A stretch of DNA of 64,000 bases from Rickettsiales bacterium. Its GTDB lineage: Bacteria > Pseudomonadota > Alphaproteobacteria > TMED127. Where the stretch lies: positions 1-64,000 of the forward strand of contig NZGH01000042.1 in the NCBI GenBank assembly GCA_002690875.1. Reading direction: 5' to 3'. The notes beneath the pieces were generated by a model, which was not told the origin of the DNA, made no database searches, and worked only from the letters and a program-made list of their open reading frames with translations. Each line of letters begins with the position of its first letter. The stretch's first letter is position 1. Below are positions 56,344 through 64,000 of the stretch, piece after piece. Made by a program: the position numbers and the translations under genes.

Positions 56344-57146
56344 CACAAACCATATAAAAAAAAATTTTTCTGTTTACAAAAGCTTAATATTTTCTCTCTT
56401 TCTAAAAAAATAGTCTTATTTGCACTGTAGGCAATACCTATAACTCCACTATCATAACAATTAATTAAGGTTTTAAGTCCAATAGTTGGCAAATCAGCTC
56501 TTAAATCCTGTTTAACCTTGATAAGTTTAATCAAAATACCTTTTTTGACTTTTTGTAAATATGGTAAAGATTGTTTGATTAAATTATCAGTACCTTGAAC
56601 AGCTTCTATTCCAATTACATTTCCCTCTTGAATCAAAATTGATTGTCCTATATCAAATTTAGAATTATTTTTTAAAATCAGGGAACCTTTATGAATATCT
56701 TTAAAAGAATTTTTCGAAATTTTTATTTTGGTTTGATTTCCAGTACCTAAGAATAAATCGGGAAAAGTTTTGTGAATATACAAAATTTTAAAATTTAGAC
56801 TTTCTAGCTCAGTTATTACGAATTTTAATAATTTGTTATCACCACCCTCAAAAAGTATTTTTGTAAATTTAGGTAGTAACTTTAGACTATTAAAGTCAGG
56901 CTTAATATCCGATAATCTAGGTCTGTTAATTGCCCCTGCCATTAGAATTTTTGAAAACCCTTTTTTCTTAAAACCCTTTAGTTCAGTGATAATTTTTCCT
57001 AATTTGACAGACTTGGAATTAAGTGATTTAAATAGGTTTTTTTGACCAATAGATAAAATTTTAAACTCTAAATTAGAGTTCTTTATTTTTTTTAAAATAA
57101 GTCTTGGTAAATTACCATCCCCGAAAATAAAAATAATCTTATTCAT
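56343..57146 (-). CDS. lpxI: UDP-2,3-diacylglucosamine pyrophosphatase LpxI
   Basis: 267 residues, formerly DUF1009. FGDGNLPRLI, GGDNKLLKFV, DIGQSILIQEGNVIGIEAVQGTDNLI and RADLPTIGLKTL. Replaces LpxH in most alphaproteobacteria. Overlaps lpxB by 1 base. Confidence 0.95.
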   Translation of the reverse strand: MNKIIFIFGDGNLPRLILKKIKNSNLEFKILSIGQKNLFKSLNSKSVKLGKIITELKGFKKKGFSKILMAGAINRPRLSDIKPDFNSLKLLPKFTKILFEGGDNKLLKFVITELESLNFKILYIHKTFPDLFLGTGNQTKIKISKNSFKDIHKGSLILKNNSKFDIGQSILIQEGNVIGIEAVQGTDNLIKQSLPYLQKVKKGILIKLIKVKQDLRADLPTIGLKTLINCYDSGVIGIAYSANKTIFLEREKILSFCKQKNFFLYGL

Positions 57147-57147
57147 T

Positions 57148-57933
57148 TTATATATCTGGCATGCAATAAGATCTGTCAGAGTGATTACGAATAAATTTTA
57201 AAAGTTTTAAAACAATATGATTCTCATGTTTTTTTTTCATTACTTCTGCCACTCTATCTTTAAAAGTATATTCTTTATCAAAAAAAATATATTTAAAAGT
57301 TTTTCTAAACTCTGATATTTCTTTTTTTTTTATATTCCTTCTTTTTAAACCCAATATATTAATTCCAGATAATTTTGCTCGATTTCCCATAACAGTTGAA
57401 AATGGAATCACGTCAGCAGTAACACCAGACATTCCTCCAATCATAGCTCCTTCTCCAACTCTACAAAATTGATGAATTGCACTAAGCGCTCCTACAACAA
57501 CATTATCCTCAACAATAACATGTCCTGCTAAAGTTGAATGATTTGCAAAAATAACATTATTTCCAATACGACAATCATGAGCAATGTGAGTTCCAATCAT
57601 TAGTAAACAATTATCTCCTACTGTTGTAATCTTTCCTCCTCCGTTTGTACCTGGATTAATTGTGACATATTCACGAATTCTGCAATTTTTTCCTATTTGT
57701 ATAGTCGTTTCTTCTCCTTTATATTTTAGGTCTTGAGGAGCCGAACCAATTGATGAAAAAGGGAAAATTTCGGTATTTTCTTCTATGGTTATATTGCCTG
57801 TAATGCTTACATGATTATGAATATTACAGTTCTTTGCAATTTTTACATTTTTTCCAATAAAACAAAATGGTCCAATTTTTACGTTACTGCCAATAGTTGC
57901 TTTTTCATCTATGAAGGAAAGTTTATTAATCAT
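57148..57933 (-). CDS. lpxA: UDP-N-acetylglucosamine acyltransferase
   Basis: 261 residues. Left-handed beta-helix of hexapeptide repeats (IGSNVKIGPFCFIG onward), catalytic histidine in GTHIAHDCRIG, HQFCRVGEGAMIGG and a C-terminal helical part. First step of lipid A synthesis. A 65-base spacer separates it from fabZ. Confidence 0.96.
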   Translation of the reverse strand: MINKLSFIDEKATIGSNVKIGPFCFIGKNVKIAKNCNIHNHVSITGNITIEENTEIFPFSSIGSAPQDLKYKGEETTIQIGKNCRIREYVTINPGTNGGGKITTVGDNCLLMIGTHIAHDCRIGNNVIFANHSTLAGHVIVEDNVVVGALSAIHQFCRVGEGAMIGGMSGVTADVIPFSTVMGNRAKLSGINILGLKRRNIKKKEISEFRKTFKYIFFDKEYTFKDRVAEVMKKKHENHIVLKLLKFIRNHSDRSYCMPDI

Positions 57934-57998
57934 GAATTTAAACTTAAAGTTTCTTAAAATAAGAACAAATAAAAAAAAATTTCAAAATATTTCATTGA

Positions 57999-58445
57999 TT
58001 AAGGAGTATTTAAAATAGCTGATATTTCTGCTTGCGATACTAATTCATCATTAACAAATGATCTACAGGTAAATTTCCATATATTTTTAATCTTTTGTTT
58101 TTTTTCTACTTTGTTCATTAAAACATCTCCTGGACACACAGGTTTTCTGAACTTAGCTTTATCAACAGTTAATAAGTAAACAGATGTATTTTTAGATTTT
58201 TTTTTTAAACTGTACATAACTAACGTACCAGCAGATTGAGCCATAGACTCAATTATTAAGGCCCCAGGCATTACTGACATTGATTCAAAATGTCCTTGAA
58301 AGAAATTTTCATTAAAAGTTACATTTTTAATACCTGTAGCACTGGTATCCGGAATTATATCAGTCAATTTATCAATCAACAAGAATGGATATCTATGAGG
58401 AATTAGGTCTTTAATTTCTTCAATATTAAGTTCTTTTTTTTCCAT
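57999..58445 (-). CDS. fabZ: 3-hydroxyacyl-ACP dehydratase FabZ
   Basis: 148 residues, hotdog fold. IPHRYPFLLIDKL with the active-site histidine, FNENFFQGHFESMSVMPGALIIESMAQ with the acidic residue. Fatty-acid elongation; its place in the lpx cluster balances lipid A and phospholipid supply. Overlaps lpxD by 20 bases. Confidence 0.96.
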   Translation of the reverse strand: MEKKELNIEEIKDLIPHRYPFLLIDKLTDIIPDTSATGIKNVTFNENFFQGHFESMSVMPGALIIESMAQSAGTLVMYSLKKKSKNTSVYLLTVDKAKFRKPVCPGDVLMNKVEKKQKIKNIWKFTCRSFVNDELVSQAEISAILNTP

Positions 58446-59421
58446 TATCTTTTTTTTTATTTAAAATAGTACTTCTATGCCAATCTATTATGTTGAATGC
58501 AGGATAACCTCCTACACTTGTGTTATCTGGAATATCCCTCATAACCCCACTTTTAGCTGCAATTTTCACATTATTTCCAATTTTTAAATGACCACTAATG
58601 CCCACTTGACCACCAATCATAGAATTACTTCCTATCTCACAACTCCCGGATATTCCGGTCATTGCGGCAATAATAGTATTTTTACCTATCTTAACATTAT
58701 GAGCAACGTGAACAAGGTTATCAATCATAACATTTTTTGAAATTATTGTATCACCGATTGACCCTCTATCTACAGTTGAATTACAACCAATTTCAACATT
58801 ATCTTCAATAATTACTCTTCCTAATTGAGGAATCTTTTTAAAATAGTTTTTAGTTGATATAAACCCAAATCCCTCACCACCAATTTGAACACCGCTATAA
58901 ATTTTTACATTATCTGAAATAATCGAATAATATATGCTTACATTATCCCCAATAATACAATTTGATCCAATCTTAACCCCAGGTCCAATTTTAACAAATG
59001 AACCTATAATACAATTATTTCCAATTTTAGAATTTTCATGTATAAAACAATTTTCGGAAATAGATTTATTGCTTTTTGAGTTTGAAAATGAAAAATTCGG
59101 ATATTCACAGTCTGGGTAAAAAATTGAAGCTATTTGCGCCATAGTTAAATAAGGATCATCTGAAAATAAAAAATCTTTTTTAAAATTGACTTTTTTTTTC
59201 TCGGTTTTTTTTAAAATTATAACCCCAGCTTTTGTATTATTAAGTTGATTTCTATATTTATTTTTGTGAAAAAAACTTATTTCATCAGGTAATGCCTCCT
59301 CAAGTGTTGCTATATCGTTAATTTTAAAATTAGGATCACCTAAAAACTCTAAATTTAGTTTTGAAGCAATATCAGACAGAGTAAAAGGACCAACGTTATT
59401 ATAAAAACAATTATCTATCAA
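58426..59421 (-). CDS. lpxD: UDP-3-O-(3-hydroxyacyl)glucosamine N-acyltransferase
   Basis: 331 residues from a TTG, which gives the expected NNVGPFTLSDIA N terminus. N-terminal LpxD domain, hexapeptide-repeat helix, catalytic histidine in DNLVHVAHNVKIG and GQVGISGH. Third acylation step of lipid A. Confidence 0.94.
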   Translation of the reverse strand: MIDNCFYNNVGPFTLSDIASKLNLEFLGDPNFKINDIATLEEALPDEISFFHKNKYRNQLNNTKAGVIILKKTEKKKVNFKKDFLFSDDPYLTMAQIASIFYPDCEYPNFSFSNSKSNKSISENCFIHENSKIGNNCIIGSFVKIGPGVKIGSNCIIGDNVSIYYSIISDNVKIYSGVQIGGEGFGFISTKNYFKKIPQLGRVIIEDNVEIGCNSTVDRGSIGDTIISKNVMIDNLVHVAHNVKIGKNTIIAAMTGISGSCEIGSNSMIGGQVGISGHLKIGNNVKIAAKSGVMRDIPDNTSVGGYPAFNIIDWHRSTILNKKKDNGKKRT

Positions 59422-59439
59422 AGTAATACTCTTTTTAAA

Positions 59440-59994
59440 CTAATCTTTAATTATTTTTGGTAATATTTTATTTAACTCTTTAATTGCATCCTCAGTTAAA
59501 TCGATATCTCTTCCTACAAGAAGAAGTTGATTTTTAGCCATAACAATATCTAACTTATTTTTATTCGCTATCATGGAAAGAACATCAATAAGAGCTCCCT
59601 GAATCTTATTTGTTGATTTTTCAAATTCCCTTTCAAATTTTTGAGCTTCACCGGTTTGTTTAGATTTTAGTTCATTGATTTTTTTATTAAGATCTTTTAT
59701 TTTTTGAGCATATACCTCTTTGGATAATACACCTTTTTGTTTTGATAATTTGCTTTCTTCATCTCTTATTACATCCTCAATTTTTGTAAATTTATTTCGA
59801 TGTTTTCTTCTCTTTTCTTCAAACTGATCAACTAACGCCTGATAAGCAGTAGAGTCTTGAAGAATTTTTTTCATATCAACAACGCCTACTCCAGATTTAA
59901 ATGATCTTTCTTTTTTGGTTTCAGTTGGCTTTTCTTGTGCTTTTGTTTCTACAAAAAAGAATGAAAATACAATTAACAATAATAATCTAACCAT
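59440..59994 (-). CDS. skp: Skp/OmpH-family periplasmic chaperone
   Basis: 184 residues. Signal peptide (about 1-19, ending ETKAQ), then VGVVDMKKILQDSTAYQ and a long helical, charged coiled-coil arm region. Trimeric holdase for outer-membrane proteins. Between bamA and lpxD, the classical location. Confidence 0.9.
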   Translation of the reverse strand: MVRLLLLIVFSFFFVETKAQEKPTETKKERSFKSGVGVVDMKKILQDSTAYQALVDQFEEKRRKHRNKFTKIEDVIRDEESKLSKQKGVLSKEVYAQKIKDLNKKINELKSKQTGEAQKFEREFEKSTNKIQGALIDVLSMIANKNKLDIVMAKNQLLLVGRDIDLTEDAIKELNKILPKIIKD

Positions 59995-60017
59995 AATACT
60001 CCTTAAAATTTAATTGT

Positions 60018-62357
60018 TTAATATGTTGTACCAAAACTAAATCTAAAAATCTCTTTTTTATCATAATTTTCCTTAAGAATAGCTTTGGATAGATAAAACT
60101 TTACAGGACCAAAAGGAGAAACCCAAGAAACTCCAATGCCTGCAGAAGCTCGAATTTTATTTTCATCTAACACATCTACCCCAGAATCAGATAAACTATA
60201 TAAGGTACCGATATCAGCAAATACTAACCCAGCTAACCCTAGGTCATCTGGTAGACCTAACGGGAAAGTTACTTCATTTCTACTTAAATAATAAATTTCT
60301 CCTCCTAGTGCATCTGTAGTTGAAGAATCTCTAGGTCCAATTCCAAGATTTTTAAAACCTCTTAGTCTGTCTCCATTTATATAAAATCTATCGTTAATTT
60401 TCACATCTTTGATGGGAAGAATATAACCTCCCTCAATAAAATTTCCTAAAACCACTCCATCAGCTATTCTAAAAAAATTTGCTACTTTCAATTCACTTTG
60501 AAAGTGTTCTGAATCTCCAATTAACCCATAGTAATCTAAATCAAGACGAACCCGCATACCTTCAGTTGGGTTAATTCTATCATTTAGTGAACTGTATTGA
60601 ATTGCTTGTCCAATTATTGAGGTTACTCGTTTACCTTCTTGATCTTGAATATATCTTGATGTGGTATTACTTATATCATGGATTTTGTCCCTCTTTAAAG
60701 TGTAACTAGAAAAGTGCCTCACATCGTTGATTATCTCGTATCCAGATCGAAGTCTAAAACCAAGAATATTGTGTTTGTACCCACTGTATCTTTTATTATT
60801 TCTTCTAACATTAAATAAATCTATACCAGCTGCCACATCTTTATCTAAAAAATACGGATTAGTATATGATAAATCAACTTCCTGCTTTCTTGTTGATATA
60901 CCGAGCGCAAGAGTAACTTCTTTAGCTTCACCAAAGAGATTAGATTCTTTGATTGAAACATTCCCAATCGCTCCATCTAGTGATGAAAACCCCCCTCCAA
61001 CTGAAAATTGTCCAGTAGCCTTTTCTTTAACCTCAACTTCTACGTTTGCTTTATTGGCATCTGATGACTCATCAAGCTTTATTTCGACACCTTCAAAAAG
61101 AGCTGTATTATTAACATTTCTTTCACTTTGTCTTAATTTAACAGAATTAAACGGATCACCATCAACAAGTTCAAGTTCTCTTCTAATTACTTTATCTACA
61201 GTTTTTAAGTTTCCCAGGATGTCAATTCTATCAATAAAAATTTTTTTTCCTTCCTCAATTTCAAATGTTAAATCTACAAAACCCATCCTTTTTTTTATCA
61301 CTGGATATACTTCAACGAAAGCATAACCATATTGACTAGCTTTTTCGGTTATATTCTTTATTGAATTATCAATATCTATAGAGCTGTACCAATCACCTTG
61401 TGAAATTTCAATTAAATTAGAAACATCTAATTTTTGTAAATTTTTAATGTTTGATCTAACATTAACATTTGAAACTTTGTATCTATTTCCCTCATAAATT
61501 GAAAAGTTAACTACAAAATCTTTTCTATTATCTACTAAACTTGAGTTTACAGAAATTATTCGAAAATCTATATATCCATTATCATAGTAATATTTCTTTA
61601 AAAGATCCTTGTCATAATTTATTCTATCTTTATCAAATTTATCATTACTACCCCAGAATTCATACCATCTGTATTCTGTAGAACTAATTACGTCTTTGAG
61701 TGTAGAATCTGAAAATACTTTATTATTAATAAAATTTACTTTTTTAATTTTTGCTTCTTTACCCTCATACACCTCAAAAACAAGATTAACTCTACTATCG
61801 TCAATTTTTATTACTTTTGGTTCTACATATGTTGAAAAAAAACCCTGTCGCTTGTATAAAGTTTCAATGATATCTGCATCAGTTTTTATTACATCGATAG
61901 AATAAACATTTCTAGACTTTATGGTTAATTCCTCTAGGATTAGCTCGTCAGAAATTTCTTTATTTCCTTCAATAGATATTAAATCAACAACTGGGTTTTC
62001 TTTGACGTTGATATAAATGAAATTTTTATCTTTAAAAATTTGAACATCATCAAAATAACCAGTTTTATAAAGATTTTTTACTGCTTTACTAAGACTTTTC
62101 TCGTTGGTACCTAATGTTTGAATTTGAGATTCATTAATAATCAAATTGGATTCTAATCTTCTATTACCTTGAACTATTACATTAGTAACAGTGTTAAGGT
62201 TTTCCAATAAAATACTAGGATCTGGTTCATTATTCTTTTTTTCCTTAGAATAGTAGTCAAAGTCGTAACTGGATGAAGGAGTCCCTGGCGATTGGGATTG
62301 AGCAAAGGTAAATGAAAAAAAAATACTAAAAAAAAAATATAGTAAATAGCTTTTCAT
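60018..62357 (-). CDS. bamA: Outer-membrane protein assembly factor BamA
   Basis: 779 residues. Signal peptide (about 1-19), five POTRA domains (about 55-400; IVQGNRRLE, ISIEGNKEI-like and IDILGNLKTVDKVIRREL), then the Omp85 barrel with GGGFSSLDG, GFRLRSGYE, INGDRLRGF (lid-lock VRGF-type motif) and a C-terminal FSFGTTY. Inserts beta-barrel proteins, TolC included. Confidence 0.95.
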   Translation of the reverse strand: MKSYLLYFFFSIFFSFTFAQSQSPGTPSSSYDFDYYSKEKKNNEPDPSILLENLNTVTNVIVQGNRRLESNLIINESQIQTLGTNEKSLSKAVKNLYKTGYFDDVQIFKDKNFIYINVKENPVVDLISIEGNKEISDELILEELTIKSRNVYSIDVIKTDADIIETLYKRQGFFSTYVEPKVIKIDDSRVNLVFEVYEGKEAKIKKVNFINNKVFSDSTLKDVISSTEYRWYEFWGSNDKFDKDRINYDKDLLKKYYYDNGYIDFRIISVNSSLVDNRKDFVVNFSIYEGNRYKVSNVNVRSNIKNLQKLDVSNLIEISQGDWYSSIDIDNSIKNITEKASQYGYAFVEVYPVIKKRMGFVDLTFEIEEGKKIFIDRIDILGNLKTVDKVIRRELELVDGDPFNSVKLRQSERNVNNTALFEGVEIKLDESSDANKANVEVEVKEKATGQFSVGGGFSSLDGAIGNVSIKESNLFGEAKEVTLALGISTRKQEVDLSYTNPYFLDKDVAAGIDLFNVRRNNKRYSGYKHNILGFRLRSGYEIINDVRHFSSYTLKRDKIHDISNTTSRYIQDQEGKRVTSIIGQAIQYSSLNDRINPTEGMRVRLDLDYYGLIGDSEHFQSELKVANFFRIADGVVLGNFIEGGYILPIKDVKINDRFYINGDRLRGFKNLGIGPRDSSTTDALGGEIYYLSRNEVTFPLGLPDDLGLAGLVFADIGTLYSLSDSGVDVLDENKIRASAGIGVSWVSPFGPVKFYLSKAILKENYDKKEIFRFSFGTTY

Positions 62358-62362
62358 TATAT

Positions 62363-63403
62363 TTATTTTATTATTCTTAAAAGATCATTGTATGTAGCAA
62401 ATACCATTAATGAAAGAAGTAAAACTAAACCAAGCATGTGAACTAACTCAAGTGACTTTTTATTGAGCGGAGAACCTTTTACAAATTCAATAAAATTGAG
62501 AAGCAAATGTCCACCATCTAGCATAGGGATAGGAAAAAGATTTATTAAACCTAAATTAAGTGAAATAATCATCATAAACCAAAGAGTACTATGAATTCCT
62601 TTACTCCAAAAATCTCCAGATAATTCAGCAATACGAATTGGTCCACCTAAGTCTTCAGTTCCCCTTTGGCCTGAAATCATTTCATAAATACCAACAAGAG
62701 TCATCTTAACAAAATTGTAAAATTGCTGGATAGAAGTCATACATGAATCTAAAAAACTTAATTTTCTTTTTTCAATTGTCCCTTTAATTCCAATTTTACC
62801 ATCAACGGTTTTTATATTAATGATTTCAATTTTATCATCCCGACTATATGTAACTTTGATAGTTTCACTAGAAGAAACCATTGACCTAAGTTGAGAAAAA
62901 TCTGATATCTTTTTTTCATTAATTTCTATAATAGTGTCACCAACTTTCAATCCTGAAAGATCTGCTGGCATATTCTTTTCTATTTCACTTATTATTGGTT
63001 TGGTTGAAGTAAAACCATAAAAACAATTAATAAATATAAGCAAAATTATTGAAAAAATGAAATTTGCAGCTGGACCTGCAAATAAAATAACCGATCGTTG
63101 GCTTATTGATTTATTATGAAAAGACCTTTTAGGATCAATGTTTTCTTTACTTCTTTTTGTACTTGCTTCATCAGCATCTCCATGCATTTTTACATAGCCA
63201 CCTAATGGTAAGAGAGAAAATTTCCATCTTGTACCTGAATTATCGGTAAAACCAAATAACTCTTTTCCAAAACCAATAGAAAAAACTTCAACCTTAACAT
63301 TATTTTTTATCGCTGCAAGATAGTGACCTAGCTCATGAACAAAAACAAGAATTGTAAGAATAATTACAAAAGGAATTATTGAATTAAAAACTATATCCAG
63401 CAT
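62363..63403 (-). CDS. rseP: Site-2 protease RseP
   Basis: 346 residues. Zinc site VFVHELGHYLAA in the first membrane helix, GGYVKMHGD, a single PDZ domain (about 110-190; LSGLKVGDTIIEIN), and PMLDGGHLLLN in a later helix. Cleaves membrane-bound anti-sigma factors or signal-peptide remnants. E. coli RseP has two PDZ domains; one is common in alphaproteobacteria. Confidence 0.94.
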   Translation of the reverse strand: MLDIVFNSIIPFVIILTILVFVHELGHYLAAIKNNVKVEVFSIGFGKELFGFTDNSGTRWKFSLLPLGGYVKMHGDADEASTKRSKENIDPKRSFHNKSISQRSVILFAGPAANFIFSIILLIFINCFYGFTSTKPIISEIEKNMPADLSGLKVGDTIIEINEKKISDFSQLRSMVSSSETIKVTYSRDDKIEIINIKTVDGKIGIKGTIEKRKLSFLDSCMTSIQQFYNFVKMTLVGIYEMISGQRGTEDLGGPIRIAELSGDFWSKGIHSTLWFMMIISLNLGLINLFPIPMLDGGHLLLNFIEFVKGSPLNKKSLELVHMLGLVLLLSLMVFATYNDLLRIIK

Positions 63404-63408
63404 GAAAA

Positions 63409-64000
63409 CTAATACTTTCCAGAAAAAACCATACTAATTGCAATTTGCCTTGCATCGTAATCTATTTCTAGCACATCTTTTATATTATTGATATTGGAAA
63501 ATGAAGCTTTATTTAAAGTTTTTTCCACTAGCTTTGGTATTGATAAATACTTAATTTTGTTGGATAAAAATGCGTCAACAGCTATCTCATTAGCTGCATT
63601 TAGGATTGTCGGCGCACTTTTTTTTATTTTTAAAGCCTCATAAGCTAATTCTAAACATGGGAATTTTTCAAGATCAGGTTCTAAAAAAGTAAGTTGTTTT
63701 ACTTTTCCTAACTCAAGCTTTTTTACAGAGTTAGATATCCTATCCGGATAGGCAAGAACAAAAGAAATTGGTATACGCATATCAGGTGTTCCCATTTGAG
63801 ACAAAATCGATCCATCTGTATACTCAACACAAGAATGCACAATAGACTCTGGATGAATAATCACATCAATTTTTTTATAAGGCATTTCAAACAAATAATG
63901 TGCTTCTATCAATTCGAGACCTTTATTCATCATTGTTGCTGAATCAACAGAAATTTTTTTTCCCATTGACCAATTAGGATGTTTAACAGCTTGTTCTGGA
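63409..64000 (-). CDS. dxr: 1-deoxy-D-xylulose-5-phosphate reductoisomerase, partial (start lies beyond the window)
   Basis: C-terminal half of Dxr; the frame is open to the window edge (KHPNWSMGKKISVDSATMMNKGLE). Also IHPESIVHSCVEY, MGTPDMRIPISFVLAYPDR and LNAANEIAVDAFL. Makes MEP from DXP, the committed step of the pathway that also uses IspDF here. It precedes rseP by 5 bases. Confidence 0.95.
   Translation of the reverse strand, partial: PEQAVKHPNWSMGKKISVDSATMMNKGLELIEAHYLFEMPYKKIDVIIHPESIVHSCVEYTDGSILSQMGTPDMRIPISFVLAYPDRISNSVKKLELGKVKQLTFLEPDLEKFPCLELAYEALKIKKSAPTILNAANEIAVDAFLSNKIKYLSIPKLVEKTLNKASFSNINNIKDVLEIDYDARQIAISMVFSGKY

Overview
The window is a gene-dense, very AT-rich stretch (about 30% G+C by eye) of a bacterial chromosome. 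The conserved blocks ntrB-ntrC-ntrY-ntrX-trkA, pyrG-kdsA-eno, ppiD-trpEGDC-moaC-moeA-lexA-gltX-gltA and lpxB/lpxI/lpxA/fabZ/lpxD/skp/bamA/rseP/dxr, a fused ispDF, and LexA boxes of the GTTC-N7-GTTC type point to an alphaproteobacterium. Short spacers, overlapping genes and many poly(A) runs suggest a streamlined marine lineage (SAR11/HIMB59-like in style); the exact lineage cannot be fixed from this sequence. I saw no tRNA, rRNA, IS element, prophage or CRISPR array. No stretch over 300 bases lacks a gene or the remains of one.

Layout. (1) 37-11913, all minus strand: a small unknown gene, a DUF192 protein, a coiled-coil protein with four exact 36-residue repeats, a GAF-GAF-PAS class III nucleotide cyclase, an overlapping HD protein with a cyclic-nucleotide phosphodiesterase signature, a TolC-type exporter, and two FecR-domain giant proteins. 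One FecR protein carries collagen-like Gly-X-Pro and RTX repeats, the other a PPC domain. This is the most unusual part of the window: it looks like a cyclic-nucleotide signalling module beside a type I secreted surface-protein module. (2) 11969-13387: small unknown genes, including two SHOCT-like paralogues. (3) 13384-20768: a DNA-damage island with umuD and umuC behind a clear LexA-controlled promoter, then the ligase-associated repair set (ATP-dependent ligase, metallo-beta-lactamase exonuclease, Lhr-like helicase, PdeM phosphoesterase). (4) 20768-29422: rhomboid protease, CoA-transferase, ClpB, a hydroxyisobutyrate-dehydrogenase-like enzyme, HflX, D-amino-acid transaminase, TrkA. (5) 29429-36391: ntrX, ntrY, ntrC, ntrB and dusB. 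(6) 36395-46372: a CcsA/YpjD-like membrane protein, ispDF, pgpA, cinA-C, ftsB-like, eno, kdsA, pyrG, secG, tpiA, ppiD. (7) 46379-55257: trpEGDC, moaC, moeA, lexA, gltX, gltA. (8) 55258-64000: lipid A synthesis and outer-membrane assembly genes, ending in a partial dxr.

Four coding sequences are interrupted. umuC, the small gene after it, and gltA each have one base too many in a run of 11-12 A; ppiD has an in-frame TAA. The three homopolymer cases share the same +1 A signature, and gltA is a core TCA-cycle gene. They are therefore either sequencing errors or sites rescued by RNA-polymerase slippage; I cannot tell which from the sequence alone.

Several upstream-most start codons are TTG or GTG triplets that lie in promoters or upstream genes. 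Where a downstream ATG fits the family or the spacing better I chose it and said so.
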